NCBI RefSeq assembly: GCF_964340395.1
Contig: NC_135564.1
Location: 23,975,387-24,039,386 of the forward strand
Direction of reading: 5' to 3'
From: Glandiceps talaboti
Taxonomy: Eukaryota; Hemichordata; Enteropneusta; Spengelidae
Length of the DNA stretch: 64,000 nucleotides
Part shown: positions 12,080 to 25,093 of the stretch, piece after piece
Layout of the letters: the number at the start of each line of letters is the position of its first letter
Numbering within the stretch: position 1 is the stretch's first letter
Translations under genes and position numbers: made by a program
The notes under the pieces: model-generated
What the model was told of the DNA's origin: nothing
Databases searched by the model: none
What the model saw: only the letters and a program-made list of their open reading frames with translations

Positions 12080-13345
12080 TCCACCAGTTTGGAAAGAGCT
12101 TGTTTTGTCAAGAATGATAGCCCTGTGAAACTTACAAGTGTGTCTCTGAATTGTCTTTTATATGCTGATGAGTCTCTACCACTAGAAATTAAAGTTGAGT
12201 TGCAAAGTTGTTTATTTAAATTACATTATTTTGTACAAAGTAGAAAATAATAATCAACATTAAGAAATCAAGGTCATATGTAAATACAGGAAATCCAAAT
12301 TTTATTTTTTATAATTTTACTCTCGACAATGTAAGCCTAAGAGAATACTGTTTTCTTGGTATCATTATTTCTTCTAACAGTAAATTTAAACAAAACCTCA
12401 ATAACTTGAAGTTTAAATCCACGAGAGCTCTCTTAAGTTCATGTATAACTATTTCTTCTAACTAGAGTATTTCTATTGATGTGGCTTTAGATCTCTTTGA
12501 TTGTTTAATTGTTGCTATTGTGACATACAGATGTGAAGTTTGGGGTTATGAAATTGAGAAATTTTCAGATTCTTGTTGATGTTTTTTTTTCTTTTTATAG
12601 ATTTCTACTTTGGGTTTCTTATAAGGTATCAAAATGTGGTCCCACTAATTTCACTGTCATTAAACTTCTGTTAAAGTATTGGTATAGATTAATTGTCGAT
12701 GGACAATTTATTGTGAGCAGCCTACATTTGTTCTATGTGTTATTCAACATGGGGTATTTATATTTTATTATTAGAAACTTACTTGTTAAATATAATGAGA
12801 ACAGTGTGTGGTCAAATCTTTGCAGGTTTAATTATACTAGGAAGGTTCATCATAATTTTATGACTTATGTCTAGAATTTTGTAATCATGGTACAGGGAAT
12901 TACATAATGACATTAGAAGAAAAAAGTACTAATAAAAACAAAATGAGAACATTTAGATTATTTAAAACAGCTTTTGGTTTTGAGAAACATCTTCTGCAAA
13001 TTAAAAATCCAGTTGGTAGAAGACTAGTGACTAAATTTAGAATTTTGGATTATAATATTTATATTGAGTTGGGGAGATGGTGTACTCCTAAGATTCCTGT
13101 ACATGATGAAAGAATCTTTAAATTTTGTCAAATTATGCGGTAGAAGATGAATTTCATCATTTCATTCTTTGTTCTCATTATACAAATTAAAGAAAGGCAC
13201 TTATTCTTCTTCTTTTTCATTAGATAATTCAAATTTTCATTCAGTTTCTGCATATTTTGACCTCAGATGATAGACATCCTCTTGGAAACTTTCTAGTCGA
13301 TGTAAACAGTGCTCCATCAGTTGGTTAAAACATGGAAGTGGGTTA
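12080..13345 (+). pseudogene. decayed non-LTR retrotransposon (LINE) RT 3' half
   Basis: Broken plus-strand frames show a LINE RT order. LNCLLYADE near 12150 is a decayed YADD box. FLGIIISSNSKFK near 12350 follows, then LKFKSTRALLSS near 12410 and a VTYRCEVWGYEI stretch near 12520. Next comes a long C-terminal region (12533-12874 and 12907-13143), then an EDEFHHFILCSHYT-type end near 13150. Frame changes and stops divide it, so it is dead. Clade is not determined. No 3' tail is visible. Confidence 0.7.
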
Positions 13346-13817
13346 TACTTCCATGGTTAAAAGAATATATTTTAATCATTTTATTTCTGCATGTTATTTT
13401 TGTATGCTTTACCATGCATGTAAAGATTGACTGACTGTAGACACAGCTGAGAATACAGTACTACTACCAGTATCAATGCCTGTTGTTAAACTTCATGCTA
13501 GTCACTAGGAAAGCTCAGAAAACTGTCTATGTATACACAATCTTGCATGGTTCTCTTCAAAACATCGTTCATTCCAACAGCTGTGTTTATTCAAAACTCA
13601 TTATATGGCCCATTTTAAACCCACAGAATGTTAATTGTACTTGTGTCAATAGAGTATTTTCCGTCTCGCGGCAGATCTTGCGAGATATGCAAATAACCTA
13701 GCAACGGTTGCTACGGAGGTCAAGCTTTGCGGAGTGGCCATGTTGTTCATATGAAAGTCAATGCATTAGTCTGAAAAAAATACTACCGTTTGTGACCATC
13801 TACAATCCTAAGTCATC

Positions 13818-13895
13818 ATGGAAGACATTGAAAAATTGAAAGTACACGAACTAAAGAGCATGTTGCGAAAATATAGCGTGTCAACATCAAGTTAA
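13818..13895 (+). CDS. SAP-motif-like N-terminal fragment, 25 aa
   Basis: The peptide starts MEDIEKLKVHELKSMLRKYS, matching the SAP helix pattern (L-x-V-x-E-L-K-x-x-L-x-x-x-x-S-x-S) of about 35 residues that binds DNA. It stops after 25 codons, inside the second helix, but the next bases in another frame encode further lysine-rich residues. It may be a broken first exon. SAP motifs occur in several invertebrate transposon proteins. It lies just inside the left end of the possible TIR element. Confidence 0.35.
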   Translation: MEDIEKLKVHELKSMLRKYSVSTSS

Positions 13896-14289
13896 AAGAA
13901 AAATACGCCAGTGTCACACTGTCATTATATTTCCGAACTGACTGTCATTTCTGGGAATACGTTGTCAGTGCCAAACTTATGCAGCATACTATATGGCTGT
14001 AATATTTCAATCTTGAGAAATGGTAATTAATGACAAGCAAAATCGAGTAGTTTTGATTATTAGTACACATGTACATGGTGGAAACATTTCCCGTCACCAA
14101 TATTCAATATAAGTATATTAGAATGCAATGCACATGAAGTGTGGCGTAGTACTACTACACATCCACCAGCCGTAAGCCCTTATGAACCGTTGACATTTAC
14201 GCTTTACACATTTTTAGAGTGCCAATGTCCCGTTTCGGTCCTAGAGTTCAGAATTGAAAAGTTCTTAATTATCGTCACAGATCGGGAAA

Positions 14290-14505
14290 TCATAGTCAGT
14301 TCCTGACAATCGTATTCCGATTTTACCACATGTTATCTTCATACAACAATATCTACCAGTCTAGTTCCCAATGACCGTATTCCAATTTTACCCTACCTTA
14401 ATAACGTAGAGTAAAATCGGAATACGGTCGTCATGAACTAGACTAGTACTGTATGAAGATAACTTAGAGTAAAATCGGAATACAATCGTCAGGAACTAGA
14501 ATTGG
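14290..14505. repeat. long imperfect hairpin, about 95-bp arms
   Basis: The arm at about 14298-14392 is the near-perfect reverse complement of 14408-14503. Both hold ATTCCGATTTTAC/GTAAAATCGGAAT, ATCTTCATAC/GTATGAAGAT and CTAGTTC/GAACTAG. Each arm carries the CGATTTTAC motif twice, at its outer and inner ends. The loop is about 15 bases. It could be a foldback MITE or a small-RNA hairpin; the sequence alone does not decide. Confidence 0.8.
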
Positions 14506-15312
14506 GAATCACCGGCGATGCGTGAAACACGTGTACGTGTCAGCCATGTTTATACTTGAGTTCGATGAACATGTTGTAGAACTCATAGTCCAAATTCGTA
14601 AAATAAAACGACATAGTATCTCTAAATTTTAATTTTAAATGCATATATATAGCTCATTTATAAATGTATATGATAAAATCAAAGACAGCGAAAAAAATTC
14701 TAAACCGATTTCAAAGTTTTTAGCGGACCCTGACGAATTTAGCTGACGAATTACGGACTAAGAATTACATCATTGCCAACTATTAACATCACGTTATACA
14801 GTAAAGTGATCGCGTACACGTTGTTGTGTTGGTTTTTAGACGACGCTACGCGACGTATAAAAAGTCTATGGAAAAGTTATGACATTGTATCAAATTTTAG
14901 ACGTTGTTTAAAAATAGGAATACAATATTCGCGACCTGACATGCAAGTTTTCAACCATAGGGCCTGCGATCCTCGAGTGGATCCAACTCTAGTAATATGT
15001 TCAAGTTCATGTTGAAACTGTCAATCTCAACCGCTCTTCATCTGCGCCCAGACGGCCAAAAATCACCATCACGTCTGACGGCTAGTTATGAATTTCACAT
15101 ACGCACATCGTTTTTACAACCATACTTTAAAAGTTTGCTTCCCTTGATCTATCATACCATGGAAGTATACTTCCATGATCATACGTATTGCACTGTACGT
15201 GACGTCGAGAACAATGGTGTTGCTAAGCGGTTGACACTTCAGCTTGACCACCCGAATGTGGTTGCTATGCACTCAATGGCGTCTCCCGCGAGACGGGTAA
15301 TGGTCTATTGCT

Positions 15313-16157
15313 TTGTACATTGTATTTTGAGCATAAAGATGCATTCATAATCATGTACGCATAATAAATGTTACACCTCGTTATCTTATCTTATATCTGT
15401 GTTTATGTGTTACAACTCAGAGTGAGACAATGCATAGGGATGGGTCTATACTAGCGACAAACACACTACTTTCTAAACTGCATGTCCTGCTTGATATTAC
15501 GGGAAACATTTCTGACAATGGAGAATCAGTCCCTTGTGACGTGAGCTAAGATTCTATTCAAGAATGCTATCTATGATGATCATACAAAATAATGACGTTA
15601 TTTGGGTATATACAATATTCAAAGTTATCGTTGCCGGCGATTGCTCCGGAATATTCAGCTGCCAATATTGATTGTTTTGTATTACGGTCGAAATAGAGTA
15701 GAATATTGCCATCATGGAATAGTGTATACTTATTAGCACACAAGTTGTTGTGATCCAGACACACGCATAGTTTTTCTAATAATAGTGACACATGTACATT
15801 TTTGTCGATGAAAGAACAGGGGTCAACTTACCGTGAAAGTTCGCACCTCTGGTTCGCACTTGCACTACGCTCTCGCGATGTATACATCTAGACTGGAACA
15901 CAGACAATTCTGTGACTTGAAGGAGCACTGCACGTGAAGTACAAGTGACACATGTGCATGATGTGAATAACTATATACACAAACAAATTGTAACGTGTGC
16001 AAAATGTGCAGGCGTAAACCCGAATATGTATTAAACCAGACACAGGCGTTGTTTACCAGTCACATGCGTTACTGGCAACTCTCATGTCTGCAAACTCGAC
16101 AACGCGCGTACTGCCTCTATCTGCCAGTCGGTGCAGTGACCTCGCGCCACCGGTAGA
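15313..16157. other. intergenic stretch, no gene recognised
   Basis: Open frames here are short and have no domain I recognise, and I see no convincing repeat or RNA gene. Confidence 0.5.
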
Positions 16158-16725
16158 TCACAACGAGTGTGAAGCTACCATCATATTCATATTCATATTC
16201 ATTTTCAAAAGTTGACCCCTAAGCTCAATCTCAATATGATGATGGCTTCACACGTTCATCATCAGATTCGAAGTCTTCCGAATGGGTACGAATGCGAGTT
16301 CGGCAAATCACATAAAACCGTCATTGGCAGGTTGAAATCATGCGATTGTGATTACTTTTCACTTGAATTGCATGGATTTGCATGCTCCCTTTTTATTTTT
16401 GCCAGAGTATCCAATTTGCTCCATGAATTACTGTTGTCATGGACCATTATTTTTTAACAGCAGCAAGTTCGAATCTGTTGATGACAGTCCGGTTGTTGGT
16501 GATTTCTCTACTCACATCGACGAGCGAGCAAGCATAGTTGAGATCATGGAAAGGTAAATATATCAGTCGAGTTGATTTCTTACATTAGCTTTCATAAGAT
16601 CAGTTGTTACTTGGCGAAAACATTCGTGGTCTAAGGCTTTCGTCACGATCGAGGTCTCATCACGGAAAGTAGTTGTACTTTGCGGGTTGCAATACTCCCA
16701 TGATCTTTGTTTTTGTTTACAACTT
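16158..16725 (+). repeat. left copy of inverted duplication containing one exon
   Basis: From CAACGAGTGTGAAGCTACC to the GATACTCCC-like region near 16700 this matches the reverse complement of about 21650-22213. It covers an ATTCAT-type microsatellite, upstream sequence, the exon 16464-16553, its splice donor and about 170 bases of intron. Only a few bases differ over most of the length, with divergence rising toward the intron end. Confidence 0.9.
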
Positions 16726-18238
16726 ACAAGCAAATATTACATCATGTAGTGGTTGATGTACTAATACTATACTTGTAATTGTTCAGTTCCCCTCAGACCA
16801 GTGTTTTGGCCGTAACTAATAGTTACTATTAGGACTAACCTATATGAAAGGAGCCAGCTGGTCCTTCATGTAATTATCTGAACATACCTACAACTTGAAA
16901 AGTATTGTATTTTGAAAATGTATGTTGATTCACAGACAGTGGAGCACTGTCTATGGTTGATTGTTGCTCTACATCATCATGTTACCCTTAAAGTTCAACA
17001 TACGCGATGACCACTTAACAGTATTGTTGTGTGTACATCTACGATCATAAAGTTACATTGTAATGATTCCATTTTGTAACCGCAAACAACATAAACATGA
17101 TTTCTTCTTTTTGGTGCTACATTAGCTGGTGAAAACCCAATGATAAGAACAATGCTACAACTCAAACTGAACTTCCTGTTTTTGTATCTGCTCACATGAA
17201 TGAATTATTTTCATTCATAGCATAGAATGATTTTGATAAATTAATCAAAAAGATTTTAACACATAGATAATACCTCTGAACTGTTCGACTGTAATTCTTG
17301 TATGCTTTGGAATCTAACTCATCACGAAGCAGTTTCATAGCACACATTTGCACTTTTTCACATTTTTCAATCACTTGACTGAAGTATTAGAATGACAGAA
17401 GAATACCATGAAATCCACATCATATGATAAACATACAAATTATTACATTATACAAGATTTCTGATACTAATGTGGCTATTGTATTGGTGTACCGTTATTT
17501 TATACATACTTTGAAAAAAGTTTTACATTTCAAATATCATTATCCTTATTTTTGTAGAATCACTCAATGGCATGTTCTAAACAAAACTCTATGTACATAT
17601 TTAATCAATAATCATCTGATAACGTTTCATGCTGAAATATATTATAAGGAACAACTACCCTGAATAACCTGATAATGAGAAAGGAATTTCATGTACATTT
17701 TTATTATATGTCACATATGTTGGACCACCCCATTATGCATTGTTTTGTTCAGTTTCCATAACAAGTTCAACTTCTAGGCTTCAAAATATTTATGTATACT
17801 AGTACATTGACAGATATCACTAAGTCATCAATAAGTGAGAAAGAGGGAGAGGCAAGAGAGTGGAGGGGCAAGGGGAGATATATTAAAGGGAGGGAGGGGA
17901 GACAGACAGAGAAACAAGTGCTTACAGTGAAGTTACACTCTATGTAATTTCTCAACCAAAGAAACATTGTAATGTTTATTTATTACTACAAAGTTGTTCT
18001 AAAATCATGTCACATTCAGTTACATAGAAGTAAAGTAGTTCTGGAGGAGTGTGTCCTCAACAAAGACTTGTATTTTTTCCCATTAACCAGTCAAAATTAT
18101 AGACAAACACTGTATGTGCAAAAAAGCAGAATTTGGTTTTATTAAGGATTGGTTTCATTGAATTAATAGATGTCATATTTTCTTGCCTTTTTCAGGAATC
18201 AAGATGTACCAGAGTTACTGGTTGTGCAAGATGGTTGA
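16464..18238 (+). CDS. spliced host gene model, plus strand, two 3' exons
   Basis: Exon 16464-16553 (90 bases) follows a tandem AACAG/CAG acceptor and ends GAAAG|GTAAATA. A TTTTTCAG acceptor at 18188-18195 begins an exon 18196-18238 that continues the frame and stops at TGA 18236-18238. An AATAAA lies at 18912-18917, so the 3' UTR would be about 670 bases. The encoded piece runs KFESVDDSPVVGDFSTH... to ...PELLVVQDG. I recognise no domain. The first coding exon is not found upstream, where the homologous minus-strand gene has one, so this may be a partial duplicate with a new last exon. Confidence 0.4.
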
Positions 18239-21070
18239 TTTGTAAAAGTGTGAGTGCAGCGAGCCAGACTAAAGCTATTAACTAGGGTAGCAGTAAATTA
18301 TAATTTATTATTGCAGATATAGGTCATAAATAATAGGACATTGATGTAAGTCTATGCTCACAGTAGGCTCATGTTTCTGATGGGAAGGATTGAGAGAGCT
18401 AGCGAAGGGGGGGGGGGGGGGGGGGGCTCCCGCAGTCATTTGTACAGACTTCCAATGTCTCTACACTAGCTTAGTTCCAGGATTATGATCCACATGACAA
18501 AAACACCACTGGAATCATTGACTCATGTAATCTAGCAAATGTAAGAACAACACTTTTGTTTTTTAGTCAGTCTCTCTTTGTCCGCTGAAATCTTGCTTTT
18601 CGCAGTAAGATGTCCATGTTTCTGCTAATTTCAGTACAATATATGCTCAAATTGCCAAATGATATACCATACACATGTACATACTGTATATAATGGCAAG
18701 ATACATTTCAGGAAACATTGTAGCCATGTATATTTTTGTAATAATGTTATTGTTGTTAAGTTAGCCAATATAAGTCATGTAATGTCAATACAATGCAAGT
18801 ATTGACAAGTATCGAGCTGGTCTTACTTTTATCATTGTATTTTTAAATCATTTGTTATATATTTTATTGTGAAGCGGTTTGTTATTGTTTTGATGGAAGT
18901 CGCTATAGAAAAATAAAGTATTATTATTATTATTATTGCTTATTTTAAATAACACCAAGTGATGCTTAAGATTTTTTAAATATTTTTTTTTAAAACTTTA
19001 AAATTAATATCAGTTGTGTATTGCAACTTATTTTGTTAAGAAATAAATTTTCGAAAATGAATATTGTATTGCTTGTATTTCTGTTTTGTGGGTTTGTGAT
19101 CAGTATTAACCTCCAATGGGCGACACTCAAGAGAGTTAAATCACAATTGGTTCCCTCCATCTGTCTTTCTATGCATGCACTGTCATTTCTCAGTCTTTGC
19201 ACAAAGTTAACACATTATATGGGACAGATGCACATCAATTAATTTCATGACAAAGTAGTGGTCATCTGATAAAATAAATAAATAAATAAAACTCACATCT
19301 GGGCTCTCAGAAAACTGTTGTTGCCACTCTTGATTCTCTTATGCAAACTCACTGGAGACGGTGGGCCCACAAATATTTTAGTCGTAATTAAAGTAAGTGT
19401 ACATATGTGATTAGGGAACAGGGAACTCAATGATCACATGACCCTTTTGATTCAAGCTGAAGGTCATAGTGGAACTTCAAGGCCATCATAATTTGTTTTG
19501 CACTTTCTCGAAACTTCCCTGAAACATTTTTGAATACTGAAATATGACTGGTAAAGCTGAAAATCAGTCTGTAAAAAGCCAAATGTACATACATTTAGAG
19601 AAATGTGAAAACAGCATTCATTTTGCATATGAAGTTGTTTTGTAGCAATAATCTGTTACCAAGACAACTGATGTCAATATTCCAAATTACACCAAAATAT
19701 TAGTACATGTATACTGGATATTTGAGAATCCAAAAGTGATATAAGCATGGCAAAATATTTTGAATGCAAGTACCTCTCTGTGTGTATATGACTTATAAAA
19801 CAAAGTTGCCAGAATGTTTAGATATTTGGTTTGGATTGTACAGGGTATTGTACTGAGTGTGTACAGACTGGAGAAATCATGTTTAGGTGATCCACTTGTT
19901 TGTTCTGGTTCTCAGTACCCAACCAACCCAAATTTTCAGTTCCCACATCAAAATAAAAAAAAAATACTTTTGTTTTCTCCCACCCTTAATATTTTGTGGA
20001 ACAGCAAGAATAAACAAGAATCTTGACTTGTTGATGCCATTTACATGTACATGGGGTGGTGGTGGCAACATTTGTTCACAAAGAGCATTTCTTTCATGGC
20101 GGACAGTATGAAAGCAGGGGGCTGAAATTGGGAATGGGCTTGCTACCAGGAATCCCATAAAAGTAAGATAGAGAGGAGGAAAAGGAGAGCCTGAGAAACA
20201 TGAAAAAGATGATTTTTTATTCTTTATCTTTTTTAAAAATTGACTTACCGGCCCATAGTTGGCATGAAAAAGTTATGAAACACAAAAAGTAGGGCCACAC
20301 TTGTATCAAAAAGAGTGATTTACCATGAAACCAGCCAATGCAAGGTCATCCAGTATGATATTACATCACTCAAGTCAAGGTCTACACACACCTCATGTAA
20401 GGTACAATACAAAACTATAGTGCCATTGCCTGACTGGTGAAACGTGTGTTGGTTGTTGGCGAGGATTTTATTTAGGTTTTCTAGTTTGGAAATGTTCATA
20501 CCTATACTCATGATGATCTGATAATACTGAAGCACTTAAAATTTTAAAAATGTGATATTTTATCAAAAAAGTTCAATTTGAGGAGTACTGGGCAAATTAA
20601 TCTTAAACTTGACGGAAAATTTTGTAGGTGTGTCCAGGTGAAGAATCATTCAAGCCAATAACACCTTAAAAGCCTAAAATGGTATTTCTTGTCAAGAGGC
20701 TAAAACTACATAACTAAATGCGTACATGTAATTACATTAAAATTTTGTCAGAATGTTAGGGAGCAATCTAGATGAAGAAAACTGTTGATGAAACGAATAC
20801 AAAATTGTTTATATACTATTTCTGAGATCTTATAAAAAAAATGTGCAACTTCAAAACTACCTGGCAGATATACATATTCAATTGAACATCCTGTTCTGAT
20901 AATAACTTGAATTTCAATATCAGTTATACACAATGTCATTGACACTATTTTTGTAAATTGTTGTTTCCTATTTTTCCCCAAGTGTGTACATTTAAAATTA
21001 AAGAGTGGCCATTTTCACTAGTATTTGTCACAGAATCATACTGATAAATCCAAATTAGTTAATTAGTGTG
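18239..21070. other. probable 3' UTR, then non-coding DNA
   Basis: A poly-G run lies at about 18409-18427 and an ATT repeat at 18919-18938, with TAAA repeats near 19272-19290. Open frames near 19021-19242 and 19814-20158 lack domains and I do not call them. This is the space between two convergent gene models. Confidence 0.5.
18912..18917 (+). terminator. AATAAA polyadenylation signal
   Basis: AATAAA is followed by an ATT trinucleotide run and lies downstream of the plus-strand model's stop codon. Confidence 0.4.
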
Positions 21071-21073
21071 GCT

Positions 21074-21079
21074 TTTATT
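21074..21079 (-). terminator. AATAAA polyadenylation signal of the minus-strand gene
   Basis: A canonical AATAAA on the minus strand immediately follows the exon 3 stop codon. Confidence 0.5.
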
Positions 21080-21085
21080 TATACA

Positions 21086-22621
21086 TTAACAGTAAACATA
21101 TCTATGGTATTTGTTGATATTTTGCAGTCTTGTTGTGTTCAGAAATAAACTTCCAGATCCACTATACATGCAATTATCCTTTAATGACTTTCTATTCCTT
21201 TTCCAAAACTTACTCCATACTTGTCTGGGTCTGAAAAGTAAAAGAAAATTTATTGACATCAACATCACATGAATGGATACAATAGAAGAAAGTATATCAC
21301 AACTATTTTGTAGAGTATACAGATATATGGGTAGTAATACACCCTCTGTTTCTGTAATTGGTATAAAAGACATATAATCTCCGTTACACTGTAATGATTG
21401 GTTGCCATGATGGTGTTATTTGGCGTAGTGTAGTTCGTAATACTATACAGTATCTGTATAGTACCTGCCACGACTCACCATAGAGAGTTATTAGGGTTAG
21501 AAACAACATGCAACAGTTGGCATCCAGACTAGGTTTGGCAATGCTTACTTAGGGATCAGAGGGTTGCTTTAGTATAGATCAATTCCTAATGATTACAACT
21601 TGTCCTGGCAAATACCGCTGACCTGAACTGAACAAGTACACGACGTAGTATTTGTAAACAAAAACAAGTACATGTGCAAATGGGAGTATCGTATGCACAA
21701 CTACTTTCCGTGATGAGACCTCGATCGAGACGAAAGGCTTGGACCATGTGCACGAATGTTTTCGCCAAGTAACAACTGATCTTATGAAAGCTAATGTAAG
21801 AAATCAACTCGACTGATATATTTACCTTTCCATGATTTCAACTATGCTTGCTCGCTCGTCGATGTGAGTAGAGAAATCACCAACAACCGGACTGTCATCA
21901 ACAGATTCGAACTTGCTGCTGTTAAAAAATAATGGTCCATGACAACAGTAATTCATGGAGCAAATTGGATACTCTGGCAAAAATAAAAAGGGAGCATGCA
22001 AATCCATGCAATTCAAGTGAAAAGTAATCACAATCGCATGATTTCAACCTGCCAATGACGGTTTTATGTGATTTGCCGAACTCGCATTCGTACCCATTCG
22101 GAAGACTTCGAATCTGATGATGAACGTGTGAAGCCATCATCATATTGAGATTGAGCTTAGGGGTCAACTTTTGAAAGTGAATATGAATATGAATATGACG
22201 GTAGCTTCACACTCGTTAGATCACATCACTTTATGAGGTCAAAGGTCAGATAGGCTACTACGAAATTATGTATTATTAATCAAAAAATAAACCCCCTTCA
22301 GTCATTCTGTGTGTCATTACTACACGTGTTGTTCAAAACATTCAATCCGCCCTGCCAAACATGCACGTACATCTCGAGATAAAAAGAGAGATGGACGTGA
22401 AGTGATATTGCACGCGTACGAGTGTACACTTACCTCCTCTTGGGAATACGCCCAGTTTTTTGTTGATCTGCAGCGCATTGGGACATAACCAGACGGGAAT
22501 CGATACTTCCATCTTCACTTGATAAATGGGATGGTACATTTCGACTGCATGCGTTACTGCTCTCTCCCGTGGGTGAATTAATATGACGAACTATCGTGTT
22601 CAAGCGCTCCTTTGCCGACAT
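21086..22621 (-). CDS. three-exon host gene model of unknown function, 140 aa
   Basis: Exon 1 is 22621-22434 (ATG start, ending at AGGAG|GTAAGTG). Exon 2 is 21915-21826, after a tandem AACAGCAG acceptor and ending GAAAG|GTAAATA. Exon 3 is 21230-21086, after TTACTTTTCAG, stopping at TAA. All phases match and the total is 423 bases. AATAAA follows 7 bases after the stop (21074-21079). Exon 1 begins MSAKERLNTIVRHINS and is rich in serine; exon 3 is basic (KFWKRNRKSLKD). I recognise no family. Exon 2 is the exon duplicated in inverted orientation at 16464-16553. The consensus splice sites and poly(A) signal make this the best host gene candidate in the window. Confidence 0.5.
21650..22213 (-). 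repeat. right copy of inverted duplication
   Basis: Reverse complement of 16158-16725, containing exon 2 of the minus-strand gene model with the same splice acceptor and donor. The two copies are separated by about 4.9 kb. Confidence 0.9.
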
Positions 22622-25025
22622 GTTGAATAAGTTTGTTGTGTGTATTTACTTTTCTCCACTAAAAAACAAAACAAACTTCGTCGAACGCAGTCACAACTTG
22701 ATAGACTATGATAGAGGGGCACTCCAGCTCATCAATATGATAAGATGTATCGTTAAAAGCATTCAAAAAACTAAATTAATAAACTTCCAATAAACAACCT
22801 CGTACGAATTGCTAACTAGTCGATGAAATAGTCTGTTTCCATTGTGCACAATGGCCACTAACGGTTACATTTAATATGGTTGTCAACGTTTGTCTTTACA
22901 AATTACATTTTATTTATTCAAGTTGCGACATGTAAAACTTTGCATCTATGGACTGGACACGTGCTGTATTACGGGGCTTGGGAGACTGTTGTTATTTGGC
23001 TGCAGAGTGATCATTTTTCATTCATTTTTTTTTTTGGGGGGGGGGGGGGAGGGGGGTCACTTTTTATGCAATGGAACGAATCTGTCACACAGTATGGCGC
23101 GGCAAGATACAGTCTTGGGATGTATGACGCCCCCTGAGTTTGTCCGTATTTTTATTTTTATAAGAGTAGCGCTAAAAGACTCCCTACATTAGAGAGATTA
23201 AACAGAGTTTACGAGCACACAGGGCTCATCGAGCATGTAATTGATTGAACGATCGATTGATCGATCGATTGGAAGTTTGACCTTGAACTACTCTATGACA
23301 CCCCTCCCACGGTAAGCACATTTTTGTACAAGACAGCCTTGAAGCGCGGTTGAACGTTAGATATATGAGAAAATCGCTTATGTATGCAACACATGTATCC
23401 TGCTCTTTGCACTTCTCGAAGATGTCGGGCAGACACGCTGTCCCAAAGTGTATATTCATTGTACATGGCACCTCGTAGGGAAAATATATTTTTAAAGAGC
23501 GAAAAAAATGTAACCAAACAAAAAACTAATTTCAGAACTGTAAAGAGAGAACATAAAAACAATAACAAAAACAACAATTAGTAAACAGATATGGTCCATG
23601 TGTGATTCAACATCCCAATTGCGTGCTCAGTGTCACCCTCATTAACATGTCAATGAAATAACTTTTGTAGAGTATTGGTAATAATCACGTGACAACATTA
23701 ACACCTTCCAGTCGAAAGACATTCGTTCCAGAGAGTGATTGTACTGAGCTGCAGAACGACAAGGTAACTTTTCTTGCTTGTGATAAAATAACTTTTATAT
23801 ATACAAAAATAGACGTGTGTGGGGTTTCTCATACTACTCGATACATTCGCCAAGTCACCAAATGCGAAAAAATACCTTGCTTTTTCATGTTTTTTACAAA
23901 AAAAAGTTTCGTGTTGGCTCAGACCACGAGACACGTTTTTGGCTGTCACAATTTACATGAAATCATGGAAGTATGTTATACTACCATGATGAGATTAAAC
24001 AAAATGCCCTAAAATTAGTTATCTAGTTCATTTGATCACCGTTGACTCTTTTTCACCACAACACTGACTAGAATTGACGTGAATATTAGGTATGTTCATT
24101 TATAATTTGTTTTGGAAATGTGATAGCGACTTCGAATTCGTCATGAGTTCGACAAGTAAAACATACGTACACCTGTCGGAGGTATTCGGAAAATACTCAG
24201 TGGCGGTAATGACATATATTTGCATATTCATGAATCTCATCACGATTAGGCCAAACAAATAATTGTTTGGTTCCTTTTACTATCAGACCACTAATTTTTA
24301 GTGTTCTGAGGTTTACCACTGCTGACTCTAAACATTTACGTTTTCGAGAAAAAAAATATAATAGTAAAAATTGTGAAGTCTCACGAGAAATAGTGGATGT
24401 GGATATACTGACATCACATGTAAACTGTTCTTCCAATCTATAATGGCTATACATCTGATAGGAAGACACAGAAACGAAAGTGTTCACCAGCCGTGCGTGT
24501 TTTGGGTCCTTTCAACTCGCTGTAACTTTCACAAGTTTTAGATACAATAAACGCGAAAATCTCGACTGACATTTCCTCCGTGATATTTTTATCAATTTTG
24601 GAATTATTGAAAGGAATGATGATTTTTCGGCGATTTTCTGACGCATATTTGACACTTATGTTGTAAATTTCGGCCGGTTTTTCGCTCAAAATTTACAAAA
24701 TAGATGGAATCTTGTTTTTTAAATGGCTGTCATAAGAAAAGGACAACAACCAAATGTTTTCTTGATCGGGAGAGAGAGAGAGAGTGATTTGACCCAAGTT
24801 TGAAAGTAAACTCGTTTGACAAGCGATGTGACAAGGCGACATGTGTAACACTTTTAATCATTTATTTATTTATGTCTACACAGATGTTTCTTATGAAGAT
24901 AGTAAACTTTTTTTTGAAAAGAAGAAAACAGAAGGGTAAGTATCATGCTGCACAATATGTAACTCATTTTTAGAATTAGAACAACTGAACTTCTTAGGGT
25001 CATTAGTGCTATAGAAATGGAAAAG

Positions 25026-25093
<68 letters not shown>

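Larger units (their letters stand above)
13647..15312. mobile_element. possible TIR element with imperfect 80-bp inverted ends
   Basis: CAATAGAGTATTTTCCGTCT at 13647 pairs with the reverse complement of the sequence ending near 15310, which begins CAATAGACCATTACCCGTCT. Similarity continues through GTCAAGCT about 80 bases inside both ends. Between them lie a small SAP-like ORF (13818-13895), a long hairpin (14290-14505) and no recognisable transposase. Target duplications are not clear, so this could also be an inverted duplication. Confidence 0.45.

Noticed and set aside
23248-23270. GATC-rich palindromic stretch as a regulatory site
   Set aside because: Simple low-complexity repeat with no supporting context.
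24447-24689. Minus-strand 80-codon frame
   Set aside because: No domain, no splice context, and it lies in repeat-like DNA.
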